Below are positions 1 through 8,411 of a stretch of DNA of 62,328 bases, one piece after another; within the stretch, counting starts at the first letter, position 1, and each line of letters opens with the position of its first letter. The stretch lies in NCBI RefSeq assembly GCF_001436095.1, contig NZ_AYYK01000011.1, forward strand, positions 1 through 62,328, in the 5' to 3' direction. This stretch comes from Lapidilactobacillus dextrinicus DSM 20335. GTDB lineage: Bacteria; Bacillota; Bacilli; Lactobacillales; Lactobacillaceae. A model generated the notes under the pieces. The model had not been told where the DNA came from, made no database searches, and worked only from the letters and a program-made list of their open reading frames with translations. The position numbers were made by a program, and so were the translations under genes.

Positions 1-456
1 GATATCACTTATCTTCCCTTTGGGAAGACAATGTTGTATTTATCAACAATAATGGATACTTTTAATTCGGAAATCATTGCCTATCAAATTTCGGATCATC
101 CGGACACAAAGTTAGTTTTGAATACATTAGAGCAATTAGACAATTTATCGGGAAACACAATTTTGCATAGTGATCAAGGCTCAACTTATACATCACGCGA
201 ATTTTTTGAAATGGCACGCAAAAAAGGCGTTATCCGCAGTATGTCCCGTAAAGGAACACCAGCGGATAACGCACCAATAGAATCGTTTCACTCCTGCCTA
301 AAGGTTGAAACATTCTACAACCATAAGGAACCGATAGGTTCCAATAACATTGTAATAGAAATGGTCAAAAACTACATTAGTTTTTGGAATAATAAACGTA
401 TATTTACAAAATTAGGCAATCAATCTCCTGTAGACTACAGAAAATCAATTACCTAA
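1..456 (+). CDS. IS3-family transposase OrfB, C-terminal fragment
   Basis: DDE-type integrase core of an IS3-family (IS150-like) transposase. The frame is open from base 1, beginning with the codons for DITYLPFGKT, so the true start lies off the window. The first catalytic Asp is that opening D, the second is in HSDQGSTYTS and the Glu is in NAPIESFHSC, giving the usual D-D-E order. The remainder ends with the SFWNNKR and SPVDYR motifs common near the C-terminus of OrfB. It is probably the 3' part of a complete gene. The 5' half at the other end of the window carries a frameshift, but the two halves may come from different copies. Confidence 0.9.
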   Translation, partial: DITYLPFGKTMLYLSTIMDTFNSEIIAYQISDHPDTKLVLNTLEQLDNLSGNTILHSDQGSTYTSREFFEMARKKGVIRSMSRKGTPADNAPIESFHSCLKVETFYNHKEPIGSNNIVIEMVKNYISFWNNKRIFTKLGNQSPVDYRKSIT

Positions 457-506
457 TGTAGAAAGCTGCTTTTATTTATATGTTTCAAAAAATAGTTGCA
501 GTTCCT
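1..506 (+). mobile_element. IS3-family element, 3' half (truncated by window edge)
   Basis: The stretch holds the C-terminal part of an IS3-type OrfB transposase and ends in a right inverted repeat at about 482-506. Read on the minus strand, that repeat matches the left repeat of the element at 61544-61568 in 19 of 25 positions, sharing the outer core AGGAACTG. The element stops about 50 bases after the 3' end of the esterase gene at 556, so it inserted directly behind the glycan PTS operon. The 5' part is missing because the window starts inside the gene. Confidence 0.85.
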
Positions 507-555
507 TATTGAAATAAATATGTCCCTTTTTAACATCCATAAATTGGATCATAAT

Positions 556-2055
556 TTAATCTGTAATTCCTAAACCATATTGATCAGCTGATTTTTTCAA
601 TTTAACGGCAGCTAACGGTAGACAATTTTCGTCAAAGATTGTCGGTTGTGTGTAATTCTGATATTGATAAGATACCTCATCAAAATCGCTATTTATTATG
701 ATATAGTTGTCCACAACTTTTGCAATAACTTTATCTAGGTGACCATTCAATAATATCTCAAATTCAGGTACACCCTTTACAATTAAGTTGGTAACACCGG
801 GTACTCTAATGACCAATCGCTCAGTTGACCACTCTTGAATCTTAGGAATTGGTGTCGTTTTTTTCGGTCCGTTTAATAATTTACCTATTCGAAGACCGAT
901 TTGTTTCTTGTCAATCGGATGAATGTTATGCCGGTCACCCGTATCAATAATCGAAATTAAATTAACGTAGGGTAAATTCAGAGCTACTTTAAGTTCCGCT
1001 TGACGAATCTTTGCCCATGCAAAATCAGGCTCGTCTTCATATGCTGGTAGTTGAATTAACGATACTGGTAAAGAATCATCGTATAATCTCGAACGCCACG
1101 TCGTAATCAACGTCCTAAGTAATTCAGTATATACATCCGGATTATCAGCATCATTTTCCCCTTGATACCAAACCATTTGATTAAAAGTATACGGAATAAT
1201 TTGGGTTACCATTGTATCGAACAACCCCCCTGGACGTAAAAAACTGGTTGGTTGCATTGGAGGTGGCCAAGGTGTATGTCCAACAGTTTTTTTTGCATCT
1301 GATAAACTAACTTTTGGATTTCGAGATAGAAATTCTTCTAATTTCTTATTATGCTGATTGACGCTTGCTCGATAGGCCAAATTTTCTTCATCAAAATCTG
1401 CCTTATCTTTGCCAGCAATTGCTTTTTTATATGGTTTTATAAATCTTTCAACAAGTCTGGGGTGTTTCATCAAGACATCGTTGGGTAACCAAGAAGATGC
1501 CGACGTTCCTCCTTTGTAGCAATCGACTACACCAATAATAAGACCGGGATTTTGCCTTTGTATTTCTGCAATCGCATAGAATGCAACGGCAGACATTAAA
1601 CCACAGTTCTCTGGTGTTATTTTTTGCCATTGACCAGGTAACATATTACTAGGAGTCTTATTGCCCATTTCATCAACGTATTCAATTTGTGGCGTTTCAA
1701 AATAATAAGCCGTTAATTCAGGAAAATCATTAAGTGTCTCCTGGTAAGTTTGAGAATCTCGCAATCTAAACTCAATATTAGACTGTCCAGAAAATAAGAA
1801 GACTTGACCAAATTGAATTGTAATCTTACAAACCACATCACTACTTTCAATTTTAAAGTCTACTTTTTTAGTAAAAACCGGATTGAATCTTAAACAAAAA
1901 TTGCCAATATTATCCGAATTTGTTTGAACTATTTGATTTGCACCGCTACCAGTTACCTGACTATTAGGCGTCGTCTGTCCAGAAATTCGGAAAGGCTTCC
2001 CCAAAGGCAATACCGGACTACCACTAAAAATCTCATCAAGTAATAATTTAGTCAT
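556..2055 (-). CDS. sialate O-acetylesterase-type SGNH hydrolase
   Basis: About 499 residues, related to the SASA (sialate O-acetylesterase) branch of SGNH hydrolases, which remove O-acetyl groups from sugars. The nucleophile block FSGQSNIEF lies near residue 92, a WYQGEND block follows in the middle, and the Asp/His end of the triad is likely in DTGDRHNIHPIDK. There is no signal peptide, so it should act in the cytoplasm on imported sugar. It is the last gene of the IIB-IIC-IIA operon. I chose ATG at 2055, which overlaps the IIA stop by 8 bases; a TTG at 2064 in the same frame is the alternative. The substrate could be an acetylated sialic acid, xylo-oligosaccharide or another acetylated glycan; the sequence does not decide. 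Confidence 0.8.
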   Translation of the reverse strand: MTKLLLDEIFSGSPVLPLGKPFRISGQTTPNSQVTGSGANQIVQTNSDNIGNFCLRFNPVFTKKVDFKIESSDVVCKITIQFGQVFLFSGQSNIEFRLRDSQTYQETLNDFPELTAYYFETPQIEYVDEMGNKTPSNMLPGQWQKITPENCGLMSAVAFYAIAEIQRQNPGLIIGVVDCYKGGTSASSWLPNDVLMKHPRLVERFIKPYKKAIAGKDKADFDEENLAYRASVNQHNKKLEEFLSRNPKVSLSDAKKTVGHTPWPPPMQPTSFLRPGGLFDTMVTQIIPYTFNQMVWYQGENDADNPDVYTELLRTLITTWRSRLYDDSLPVSLIQLPAYEDEPDFAWAKIRQAELKVALNLPYVNLISIIDTGDRHNIHPIDKKQIGLRIGKLLNGPKKTTPIPKIQEWSTERLVIRVPGVTNLIVKGVPEFEILLNGHLDKVIAKVVDNYIIINSDFDEVSYQYQNYTQPTIFDENCLPLAAVKLKKSADQYGLGITD

Positions 2056-2377
2056 GTTCTTCAAGCTTCTTCAGTTGTTGATTTAAATTAATATATTTTT
2101 CTGCAACTGTCAGCATAATATCCGCCGCCATAAAGTGATCCTGCGAGTGAATTAAGAGAAGAGATTTTTCAACATTCTCCCCATTCATCTCTGCACTCAT
2201 CCAAGCAGTCTGAATATTATGTGCTTGATGCAATTCCTTCTTAGCAGCTTCTAATTGTTGACGAGCTTTTTCAATTTCACCCTCTTCAGCTAAATTCATC
2301 GCAATCACAGATTGAGAACGTGAATTTCCAGCATAGGCAATTAAATTCATTGCTTTTTGTAATTGTTTTTCATCCAT
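2048..2377 (-). CDS. PTS lactose/cellobiose-family IIA component
   Basis: A 109-residue helical IIA of the Lac/Chb family, which passes phosphate from HPr to IIB. The phosphorylated histidine should be His77 in IHSQDHFM, and Asp80 is the conserved metal-ligand Asp. Length and the AHNIQTA segment fit the family. RBS GAGGAA lies 7 bases before the ATG. It sits between IIC and the esterase gene with short spacing, so one transcript from the GntR-controlled promoter is likely. Confidence 0.92.
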   Translation of the reverse strand: MDEKQLQKAMNLIAYAGNSRSQSVIAMNLAEEGEIEKARQQLEAAKKELHQAHNIQTAWMSAEMNGENVEKSLLLIHSQDHFMAADIMLTVAEKYINLNQQLKKLEEHD

Positions 2378-2395
2378 ATTATTATGTTCCTCACT

Positions 2396-3760
2396 TTATA
2401 ATTCTGTATCAGCGTTAATTCTATTGTCCATCTTAACGAACGGAATATAGATTGCAGTTGTTACTACTAAAATAATTGCTTGTACAATTGCACCTTTGAT
2501 ATTCCCAGTAAATAATAAACCAGATAAAATAGGTGGTACTGTCCAAGGTACATTATTAGAAATAGGTGCAATGAAACCAATCTTAGTTGCAAAATAAGCA
2601 ATATAAAATGCCACCGGTGTAGCTGCAACAAATGGCACAATATAAACTGGATTCATAATAATTGGTAACCCAAAAGTAATCGGTTCTGAAATGTTAAAAA
2701 TTGCTGGCATAATCGCAATTTTACTAATTTTTTTAGCTGCAATACGATTAGAAAATAGCAAGATAGCAAGTACAGGTGCTAACCCAAACGCACCAGATGC
2801 AATAGCCGAAAAGTTCATGAACATTGTTGAAAGAACATGGTGTGCTTGGCCAAGCATATTTTGAGTATCATTAATATTCCAAGTTAAGCCAAAAATAGGA
2901 CCCCAAATAGAAGTAGGATGAATACCAAACCATTGCAAAAGTGGCCAAGTAAACATTGCTACAAAAGCAAAAGCACTTGTTGCTGCAACCGCCATAGCCG
3001 GCGCTTGTAATACTGAAAGCAATAGTTCAGGTAAAGTCTTATCAGTAATTGTTGTACTAATACCAGTCAAAATGATAAAGAAGCTCATCGTAATTAGTCC
3101 TGGGATTAAAGACTCAAAAGAACGCGCAACAGCTGGTGGAACTGATTCTGGCATTTTGATTGTGATGTTATGTGACATTACTTTGTTGTATAACCAAACA
3201 GCAATACCACTAATTAATAAAGCAGAGAAGACACCTTGAGTACCAAAGAATGTTGTGTCAACATGGCTCAAGACATCAATAGCTTTTTTAGCATTCGCTG
3301 GCATATAACTGAAATGCCATGGTAAACAGATGAAGAATGCACCTAAAGCGTACAAAACAGAGGTTAAATGTTCTTTAGCTTTAGGGAAAAATTTACGCGA
3401 AAATTCATATGAAAAAATAACAACTAGAAGTAATGAAAAAATATTAAGTGAACCATTGGAAACTAAGGCAATTAAATTAGCAACTGAAGATAACCCGTGA
3501 GCAAACACAGAAGCTTCCCAAGCCTTTTCTGATCCTGAAATAAGCTGACCAATATGTAAACCTTGTTGCCCGAAAACAAGGCCTCCAACAGGATCCAAAA
3601 TAACACTTTGAATAAGTAATGCGAACCCTGCGATCATAGTCGTAGATGCCACTAAGACAAAAGAGTCACGTAAAGTTAGAAGCAATTTATTTGCAGCAAT
3701 CTTACCAGCAGTTTTAGTAAAGTTCTGTTGAAAATTTGACCAAAAGCTTTTTTTTACCAT
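2396..3760 (-). CDS. PTS lactose/cellobiose-family IIC permease
   Basis: A 454-residue membrane permease of the Lac/Cel EIIC family, about ten hydrophobic segments. The family signature FNISEPITFGLPIIMNP is present in the C-terminal half. It transports and phosphorylates a sugar together with the IIB just upstream and the IIA just downstream. The gene starts 2 bases after the IIB stop and has an AAGGAA ribosome binding site. The sugar is not evident; the adjacent acetylesterase suggests an acetylated di- or oligosaccharide. Confidence 0.93.
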   Translation of the reverse strand: MVKKSFWSNFQQNFTKTAGKIAANKLLLTLRDSFVLVASTTMIAGFALLIQSVILDPVGGLVFGQQGLHIGQLISGSEKAWEASVFAHGLSSVANLIALVSNGSLNIFSLLLVVIFSYEFSRKFFPKAKEHLTSVLYALGAFFICLPWHFSYMPANAKKAIDVLSHVDTTFFGTQGVFSALLISGIAVWLYNKVMSHNITIKMPESVPPAVARSFESLIPGLITMSFFIILTGISTTITDKTLPELLLSVLQAPAMAVAATSAFAFVAMFTWPLLQWFGIHPTSIWGPIFGLTWNINDTQNMLGQAHHVLSTMFMNFSAIASGAFGLAPVLAILLFSNRIAAKKISKIAIMPAIFNISEPITFGLPIIMNPVYIVPFVAATPVAFYIAYFATKIGFIAPISNNVPWTVPPILSGLLFTGNIKGAIVQAIILVVTTAIYIPFVKMDNRINADTEL

Positions 3761-3762
3761 TA

Positions 3763-4071
3763 TTATTCAATTCCTTCCTTTTTCAAGGCTTCAGCGATTT
3801 TTTCACCACTCATGCTGCCAAACTCCGTAATTGATAATTTTACAACCTTTTTATCAGGAAATTTACTTTTAACATCGTCATATGCCCATGATATTTGTGG
3901 TGCAAGTAAAATCAAATTCGCATCATCAGTGACATCATCCATCATGCCAAAATCATAGGCGTCTACCTGTATATCCCTTCCCTGACTTTCATAAAACTCC
4001 TGGAGATGTTTCCCCGCTAAACTACTAGACATACCGCCACTACAGAAGAATGCAATTTTAATCTTTGACAA
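3763..4071 (-). CDS. PTS lactose/cellobiose-family IIB component
   Basis: A 102-residue IIB with the active-site cysteine Cys10 in FFCSGGMSSS, the phosphocysteine of the Lac/Cel family. The start is set at TTG 4071 because a clear GGAGG lies at 4080-4084, 8 bases upstream; reading from an in-frame TTG at 4086 would put the ribosome binding site inside the gene. It is the first gene of the PTS operon. A cre-like site at 4091-4104 and an inverted repeat at 4149-4168 lie just upstream. Confidence 0.92.
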   Translation of the reverse strand: MSKIKIAFFCSGGMSSSLAGKHLQEFYESQGRDIQVDAYDFGMMDDVTDDANLILLAPQISWAYDDVKSKFPDKKVVKLSITEFGSMSGEKIAEALKKEGIE

Positions 4072-4090
4072 TTTTAAGACCTCCAAATAA

Positions 4091-4104
4091 TGTTTGCGTT
4101 TACA
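4091..4104 (-). promoter_or_regulatory. cre (CcpA) site ahead of the PTS operon
   Basis: On the minus strand the bases read TGTAAACGCAAACA, which fits the cre consensus TGNAANCGNWNNCA at every fixed position. It lies 20 bases upstream of the IIB start, so bound CcpA would probably block elongation or initiation when a preferred sugar is present. Confidence 0.7.
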
Positions 4105-4148
4105 TTTACGATTAAACCACTCATTATTATATTTGTAAACCCTTTTTT

Positions 4149-4168
4149 AAAATTGTCATAACAAATTT
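4149..4168. promoter_or_regulatory. inverted repeat, candidate GntR operator
   Basis: The 20 bases AAAATTGTCATAACAAATTT form an interrupted palindrome with the core TTGT...ACAA, centred between 4158 and 4159. It lies between the gntR terminator and the first PTS gene, where an operator for the neighbouring GntR/UTRA regulator is expected. The assignment is inference. Confidence 0.5.
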
Positions 4169-4180
4169 TAAGAAAGCCAC

Positions 4181-4206
4181 AAAAAAAGGCGGTTATTTCC
4201 CGCCTC
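4181..4206 (-). terminator. terminator of the GntR gene
   Basis: On the minus strand a GGCGG/CCGCC stem with a short AT loop is followed by seven T. It lies 10 bases past the gntR stop and separates the regulator from the PTS promoter. Confidence 0.85.
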
Positions 4207-4215
4207 ATTTATAAT

Positions 4216-4920
4216 TTATCCCAATAAGATTCTTACACCATAGTTATATTTTTCAGTATTAATCCAATTTTGATCAAAAACTCCGATAACACCATTTTTT
4301 AGATACATTTTTTCTTCTATCAACAACAACGGATCATGCGGATTTATGTGAAGATATTCAGCACTCTGTTCATTTAAATGGCCTAATAAAAAATGTCGAA
4401 TTGTCGAAGTAATACTAACATCCAATTCGTTTTGCATGAAATCGGTAATTGATCCATTTAATGCATCCATTCGCATACCTTGAATAAACTTAATTGGGAA
4501 AAAAAGTTTTTGATAGATTACTGGTTCCTTAAGTTTAGTTAAAACACGTTCAACCACATAAACTAAATCAAACTTATTTATTTCGAGCGTCCGCACAACC
4601 CTATCTGGTGGATTTACCACACTGAAATTAATAACGGTAGCTTCCAACTCATCAAAATTAAATAGCTCTGCCTGATTTTGATCAATCAATTGTCCCTTAT
4701 CATTGGAGTATTTAACATATGTTCCCGCACCTTGGACTCGATAAATAAGATTCTCTGTCACAAGAATGTCCAAAGCTTTTCGAATTGTAATTCGACTAAC
4801 ATTATAAGCAGTAGTTAATCGAGATTCCTGTGGTAATTGACCGTCTGGTGCAAAATCACCAGCCAATATTTGTTGACGTAACTGGTTTGCAATGATCATA
4901 TATTTAGGCATTTCTTTCAA
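4216..4920 (-). CDS. GntR-family (HutC/UTRA) transcriptional regulator
   Basis: 234 residues. Residues 5-75 form a GntR winged helix, with the recognition segment around YNVSRITIRKALD. The C-terminal two thirds is a UTRA ligand-binding domain, the type that senses phosphorylated sugars. Its gene precedes the PTS-esterase operon on the same strand and is separated from it by a terminator, so it is probably the local repressor. TTG 4920 has GAGG 7 bases upstream; ATG 4911 is possible. Confidence 0.88.
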   Translation of the reverse strand: MKEMPKYMIIANQLRQQILAGDFAPDGQLPQESRLTTAYNVSRITIRKALDILVTENLIYRVQGAGTYVKYSNDKGQLIDQNQAELFNFDELEATVINFSVVNPPDRVVRTLEINKFDLVYVVERVLTKLKEPVIYQKLFFPIKFIQGMRMDALNGSITDFMQNELDVSITSTIRHFLLGHLNEQSAEYLHINPHDPLLLIEEKMYLKNGVIGVFDQNWINTEKYNYGVRILLG

Positions 4921-5102
4921 GTAATATCCTCATTTCTGAAGAAAATCTCATAGTTTTTAGTGAATACTCAATAATATAGACTAGTGCTAAGTCTGATACA
5001 AGTCAATTACAGCACAAAACTAACGTACATCATCAACAAATAGATTGTAAAAGGTGATTTCTTATTGATCACGATCGTTATAACGACAGCAATTAATTAC
5101 CG

Positions 5103-5996
5103 CTATTTATTTTCTTCGTCTTTTGTTTCCGGCCACCACAATTTAACTAAGGCTTGCGTGCCATCGTCGCCTAATTTCTTAACTTCGACTAATTGTTGGT
5201 ATAATTCTTCAGCACGTTGGGTTGCTGGTAAGTCTAGATCCATTGCTTTTGCTTCATCTAACGCAATCCGCAAGTCTTTTAAGAAATGCTTGGCAAAAAA
5301 TCCTGGTGTGTAGTCACCAGCCAAAATTCTGGGGCCATAATTACTTAAAGACCAGTTAGTAGCCGAACCGCCTCCGACTGTTTTTAAAACTTTTTCTACA
5401 TCTAGATTAGCTTTTTTAGCATAGACCAACATTTCCGTTAATCCCGTCATGGTACCTGCAATCATAATTTGATTAGCCATTTTAGTGGATTGACCGCTAC
5501 CAGCGCCGCCAAAAATATTAACATCCTTACCCATAGCATGGAAAATAGGCAACATTTTAGCAAAAACGCCTTGCGAACCGCCAACCATAATTGTTAGCTC
5601 ACCTTTTTGGGCGCCAATATCGCCACCAGAAACTGGAGCATCTAAACTATTAATACCTTTACGCACCGCCGTTGCAAAAATCTTCTTGGCTAAGGACGGC
5701 TTGCTCGTAGTCATGTCGATTAATGTTTGACCACTTTTAACAACAGAAAAAATACCATGTTTACCAAAGTAAACTTCTTCAACATCTTGTGGAAAACCAA
5801 CCATGGTAATGATAACATCACTCACACGCGTTACAGCCGCTGGCGTATAGGCCCATGTTGCACCAGCGTCGATTGCCGCCTGTGCATGAGCTTGTGTTCG
5901 ATTATAAACAGTGACCTGATAATTAGCTTTAAGCAGATTTTTAATCATACTTGTTCCCATCACGCCTGTACCGATAAAACCAATTTTCTCTACCAT
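5103..5996 (-). CDS. 3-hydroxyisobutyrate dehydrogenase-family oxidoreductase
   Basis: 297 residues of the beta-hydroxyacid dehydrogenase family (3-hydroxyisobutyrate dehydrogenase / tartronate semialdehyde reductase). The N-terminal Rossmann motif is GFIGTGVMGTS, the substrate-binding signature is DAPVSGGDIGAQKGE near residue 120, and the catalytic lysine is in GSGQSTKMANQ. The C-terminal half is the all-helical domain. It is a single gene between the GntR regulator and the pst operon. The exact substrate cannot be told from sequence; 2-hydroxy-3-oxopropionate or a related short hydroxyacid is possible. Confidence 0.85.
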   Translation of the reverse strand: MVEKIGFIGTGVMGTSMIKNLLKANYQVTVYNRTQAHAQAAIDAGATWAYTPAAVTRVSDVIITMVGFPQDVEEVYFGKHGIFSVVKSGQTLIDMTTSKPSLAKKIFATAVRKGINSLDAPVSGGDIGAQKGELTIMVGGSQGVFAKMLPIFHAMGKDVNIFGGAGSGQSTKMANQIMIAGTMTGLTEMLVYAKKANLDVEKVLKTVGGGSATNWSLSNYGPRILAGDYTPGFFAKHFLKDLRIALDEAKAMDLDLPATQRAEELYQQLVEVKKLGDDGTQALVKLWWPETKDEENK

Positions 5997-6066
5997 GAAG
6001 ACATCTCCTAAAAATTCTAAGTTTGAATGACTAATTAATATTTGAATTAAGCACTTTCATTATAAC

Positions 6067-6092
6067 AAAAAAGCCACCTAATAACTGGTGAC
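6067..6092 (-). terminator. terminator of the pst operon
   Basis: Minus-strand hairpin GTCACC / GGTGGC with an 8-base loop followed by six T, 26 bases past the response-regulator stop. It suggests that the pst transcript includes phoU and the response regulator. Confidence 0.8.
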
Positions 6093-6117
6093 AGAGATAC
6101 TTCAGCTAATTATGAAA

Positions 6118-6882
6118 TCAATCGTTTGTTGTTCGTGGTTGATTTTTATAAGCAATTTTCAAATTTTTATCTTCAAATAAATAACCAAACCCACGCACCG
6201 TTGTAATGATTTGCGGATTTTTAGAATCAAGTTCAATTTTATCGCGCAAGTGACTAATATGAATATCGACAATCCGCGAAGAATCTAATTCATCATACCC
6301 CCAAATCTCAGTCATAATTTGCTCACGCGCCAAAACTTGGCCATTATGCTTAATCAAATACATTAATAATTTAAATTCTTTCGGTGTTAGCCCTAAATCC
6401 AATTGATCTCGCAAAACTTGAAAATGTTGCAGATCAATCGTTAAATCGCCTAATTGAATTCTAGCGGAAGTTTCTTGCTCATGCGTCTTAACAGTTTGGT
6501 TAATCTCCGCTGTTTGCTCATAAAACCAAAGTCGTTGTTGTAATCTTAATAACAATTCTTGAGCGGGCTCCTGCCAAACAACGTAATCATCAACATGCAA
6601 AGCAAAACATTGCTGTAATTCAGCAATAGAAAACTTTGAACTAATCACAATAATTGGGGTGCGAAGCTGTTGACGGGTATCGCTAAGTAGTTCGCTGACT
6701 TCAAACCAAGAACCACAACTAAGATCAATAATAATCCCGGTTAATTCTTGCGTGTTCACTGCCTGATGAGCACTATCAATAGTGGTGACATTTAAAAGTG
6801 AATAATTAAGTGCAGATAGTGTTTCATTTAAACTAATGAAAATTTTTAATTGTTTTGTTAAAACTAAAATTTGTTTTTGCAT
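6118..6882 (-). CDS. orphan OmpR-type response regulator with degenerate receiver
   Basis: 254 residues. The C-terminal part (about 145-240) is an intact OmpR/PhoB winged helix (LGLTPKEFKLLMYLIKHNG, then DSSRIVDIHISHLRDKI). The N-terminal receiver is damaged. A candidate phospho-acceptor Asp53 is present, but the paired acidic residues after strand 1 are missing (ILVLTKQLK instead of the usual VDDE), and the conserved lysine before the proline is replaced (VVWQEP). No histidine kinase is adjacent. It starts 54 bases after phoU with no terminator between, so it is probably the last gene of the pst operon and may act on the Pho box at 11936-11979. Phosphorylation-independent control is inference. 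Confidence 0.85.
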   Translation of the reverse strand: MQKQILVLTKQLKIFISLNETLSALNYSLLNVTTIDSAHQAVNTQELTGIIIDLSCGSWFEVSELLSDTRQQLRTPIIVISSKFSIAELQQCFALHVDDYVVWQEPAQELLLRLQQRLWFYEQTAEINQTVKTHEQETSARIQLGDLTIDLQHFQVLRDQLDLGLTPKEFKLLMYLIKHNGQVLAREQIMTEIWGYDELDSSRIVDIHISHLRDKIELDSKNPQIITTVRGFGYLFEDKNLKIAYKNQPRTTND

Positions 6883-6936
6883 GTTTCACCACGTATCCCA
6901 TGAACGAATCTTAGTTGTCATTGACTAAAACGATAA

Positions 6937-7635
6937 TTAGGCCCGATTGATCGTCTCTTGGTGTCCTTTTACTCGCTTTTGATCATCACTCAATTCAATA
7001 ATATCGCCAGTCTCGCTATAAACTGTCCATTCCGAAATATTAACCACGTGATCGCCAATTCGCTCTAAAAATCTGGCAACCATTAAATAGCTGGCACTAG
7101 CTGCAGCAAGATCTGTATTCTGTTCTAAACCAGAAGTTAATTGTTGGCGTATTTGGGAAAACTGTTGGTCAATTTCTTCGTCTGTTTGAGCAATATGTTG
7201 CGCGGCAATTTCGTCGCCACGGAAATAAGCATCTAATACTTCTTCAAGCATTTTACGAACATTACTTGTCATATTGGCGATTAACACTTCAATTTCCGGA
7301 ATACGCGGATTACCCTTAATATAAATCGTCTCTTGCGCGATCCCAACAGCATGATCACCAATTCGTTCCAAATCAGAACTGGCTTTAAGAATAGAGATCA
7401 CCTGACGAAAATTTGTCGCCAACGGTTGTTGTAAAGCCATTAAGTACAAAGCTTGTTTTTCTAAATCAATCTCTGCTTTATTGATTTGTGGATCTTGTGC
7501 AACGATCTTTTGCGCAAGTGGCTTATCATGATCAATAAACGATTTTGTTGATTGATAAATTTGCTCGCTAACAGTAATTCCCATGTCCATAAAATTCGTT
7601 TGCAGTTTTTTTAATTCATCATTAAATTGTTTCAT
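6937..7635 (-). CDS. phoU: phosphate signalling protein PhoU
   Basis: 232 residues made of two repeated three-helix PhoU domains. Each carries the metal-binding signature: SSDLERIGDHAVGIAQ in the first half and FLERIGDHVVNISEW in the second. PhoU links the Pst transporter to phosphate-dependent gene control and limits uptake. It follows pstB by 9 bases and has an AGGAG ribosome binding site. In this operon the partner would have to be either a distant kinase or the neighbouring atypical regulator. Confidence 0.95.
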   Translation of the reverse strand: MKQFNDELKKLQTNFMDMGITVSEQIYQSTKSFIDHDKPLAQKIVAQDPQINKAEIDLEKQALYLMALQQPLATNFRQVISILKASSDLERIGDHAVGIAQETIYIKGNPRIPEIEVLIANMTSNVRKMLEEVLDAYFRGDEIAAQHIAQTDEEIDQQFSQIRQQLTSGLEQNTDLAAASASYLMVARFLERIGDHVVNISEWTVYSETGDIIELSDDQKRVKGHQETINRA

Positions 7636-7644
7636 TATTAACTC

Positions 7645-8406
7645 CTATCCGAATTTTCCCGCTAAATAGTCTTGAGTTTGTGGTTGCTGTGGTTGTAAGA
7701 AAAAGGTCTTGGTTGGAGCCGTTTCAATTAAATCGCCATTTAGCATAAAGGCAATTTGATCAGAAATGCGACTAGCTTGTTGTAAGTTATGTGTCACAAT
7801 AATAATTGTGTAATCTTTTTTTAATGCAATTAACGTTTGTTCAATACTAGCACTAGATGTTGGATCTAGGGCACTAGTTGGCTCATCTAACAAGATAACT
7901 TCAGGTTGCATCGCCAAGACACTAGCTAAGCACACGCGTTGCTGTTGACCACCTGATAGGGCTTGGGCTGGCTCTTGTAGTCGATCCTTAACTTCGTCCC
8001 AAATTGCCGCCGCTTTTAAACTTGACTCAACTCGCATTGCTAACAATTTAGCGTCAGTTTGTCCCGCCATTTTAAGACCAAACACAACATTTTCAAAAAT
8101 CGTAAACGGAAAAGGTACCGGTTGTTGATAAACCATTCCCACCCGCGCTCGTAGTTGATAAATATTAGTTCGAGGTTGATAAATATTTTGATCGCCTAAC
8201 CAAACTTTACCATGAACTTCAACTTCTGGCAGTAAATCGTTACTGCGATTTAAACAACGTAAAAAAGTCGATTTACCACAGCCAGATGGTCCCATAATCG
8301 CTGTAATTTGGTGCTTAGGAAAAGTCAAAGAAAGATTATGCAGCACTTCCCTGTTATTATATTTAACATTTATACCCTCTACACGCAATAATTGTTCGGA
8401 TTTCAT
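7645..8406 (-). CDS. pstB: phosphate ABC transporter ATP-binding protein (second PstB)
   Basis: About 253 residues with Walker A GPSGCGKST, signature LSGGQQQR, Walker B VILLDEPTSALDP and the switch histidine in VTHNLQQA. It powers phosphate uptake with PstC and PstA. Two pstB genes in tandem are usual in lactobacilli. ATG 8406 is preferred; a GTG at 8415 overlapping the stop of the previous gene is possible. Confidence 0.93.
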   Translation of the reverse strand: MKSEQLLRVEGINVKYNNREVLHNLSLTFPKHQITAIMGPSGCGKSTFLRCLNRSNDLLPEVEVHGKVWLGDQNIYQPRTNIYQLRARVGMVYQQPVPFPFTIFENVVFGLKMAGQTDAKLLAMRVESSLKAAAIWDEVKDRLQEPAQALSGGQQQRVCLASVLAMQPEVILLDEPTSALDPTSSASIEQTLIALKKDYTIIIVTHNLQQASRISDQIAFMLNGDLIETAPTKTFFLQPQQPQTQDYLAGKFG

Positions 8407-8411
8407 CGTTA

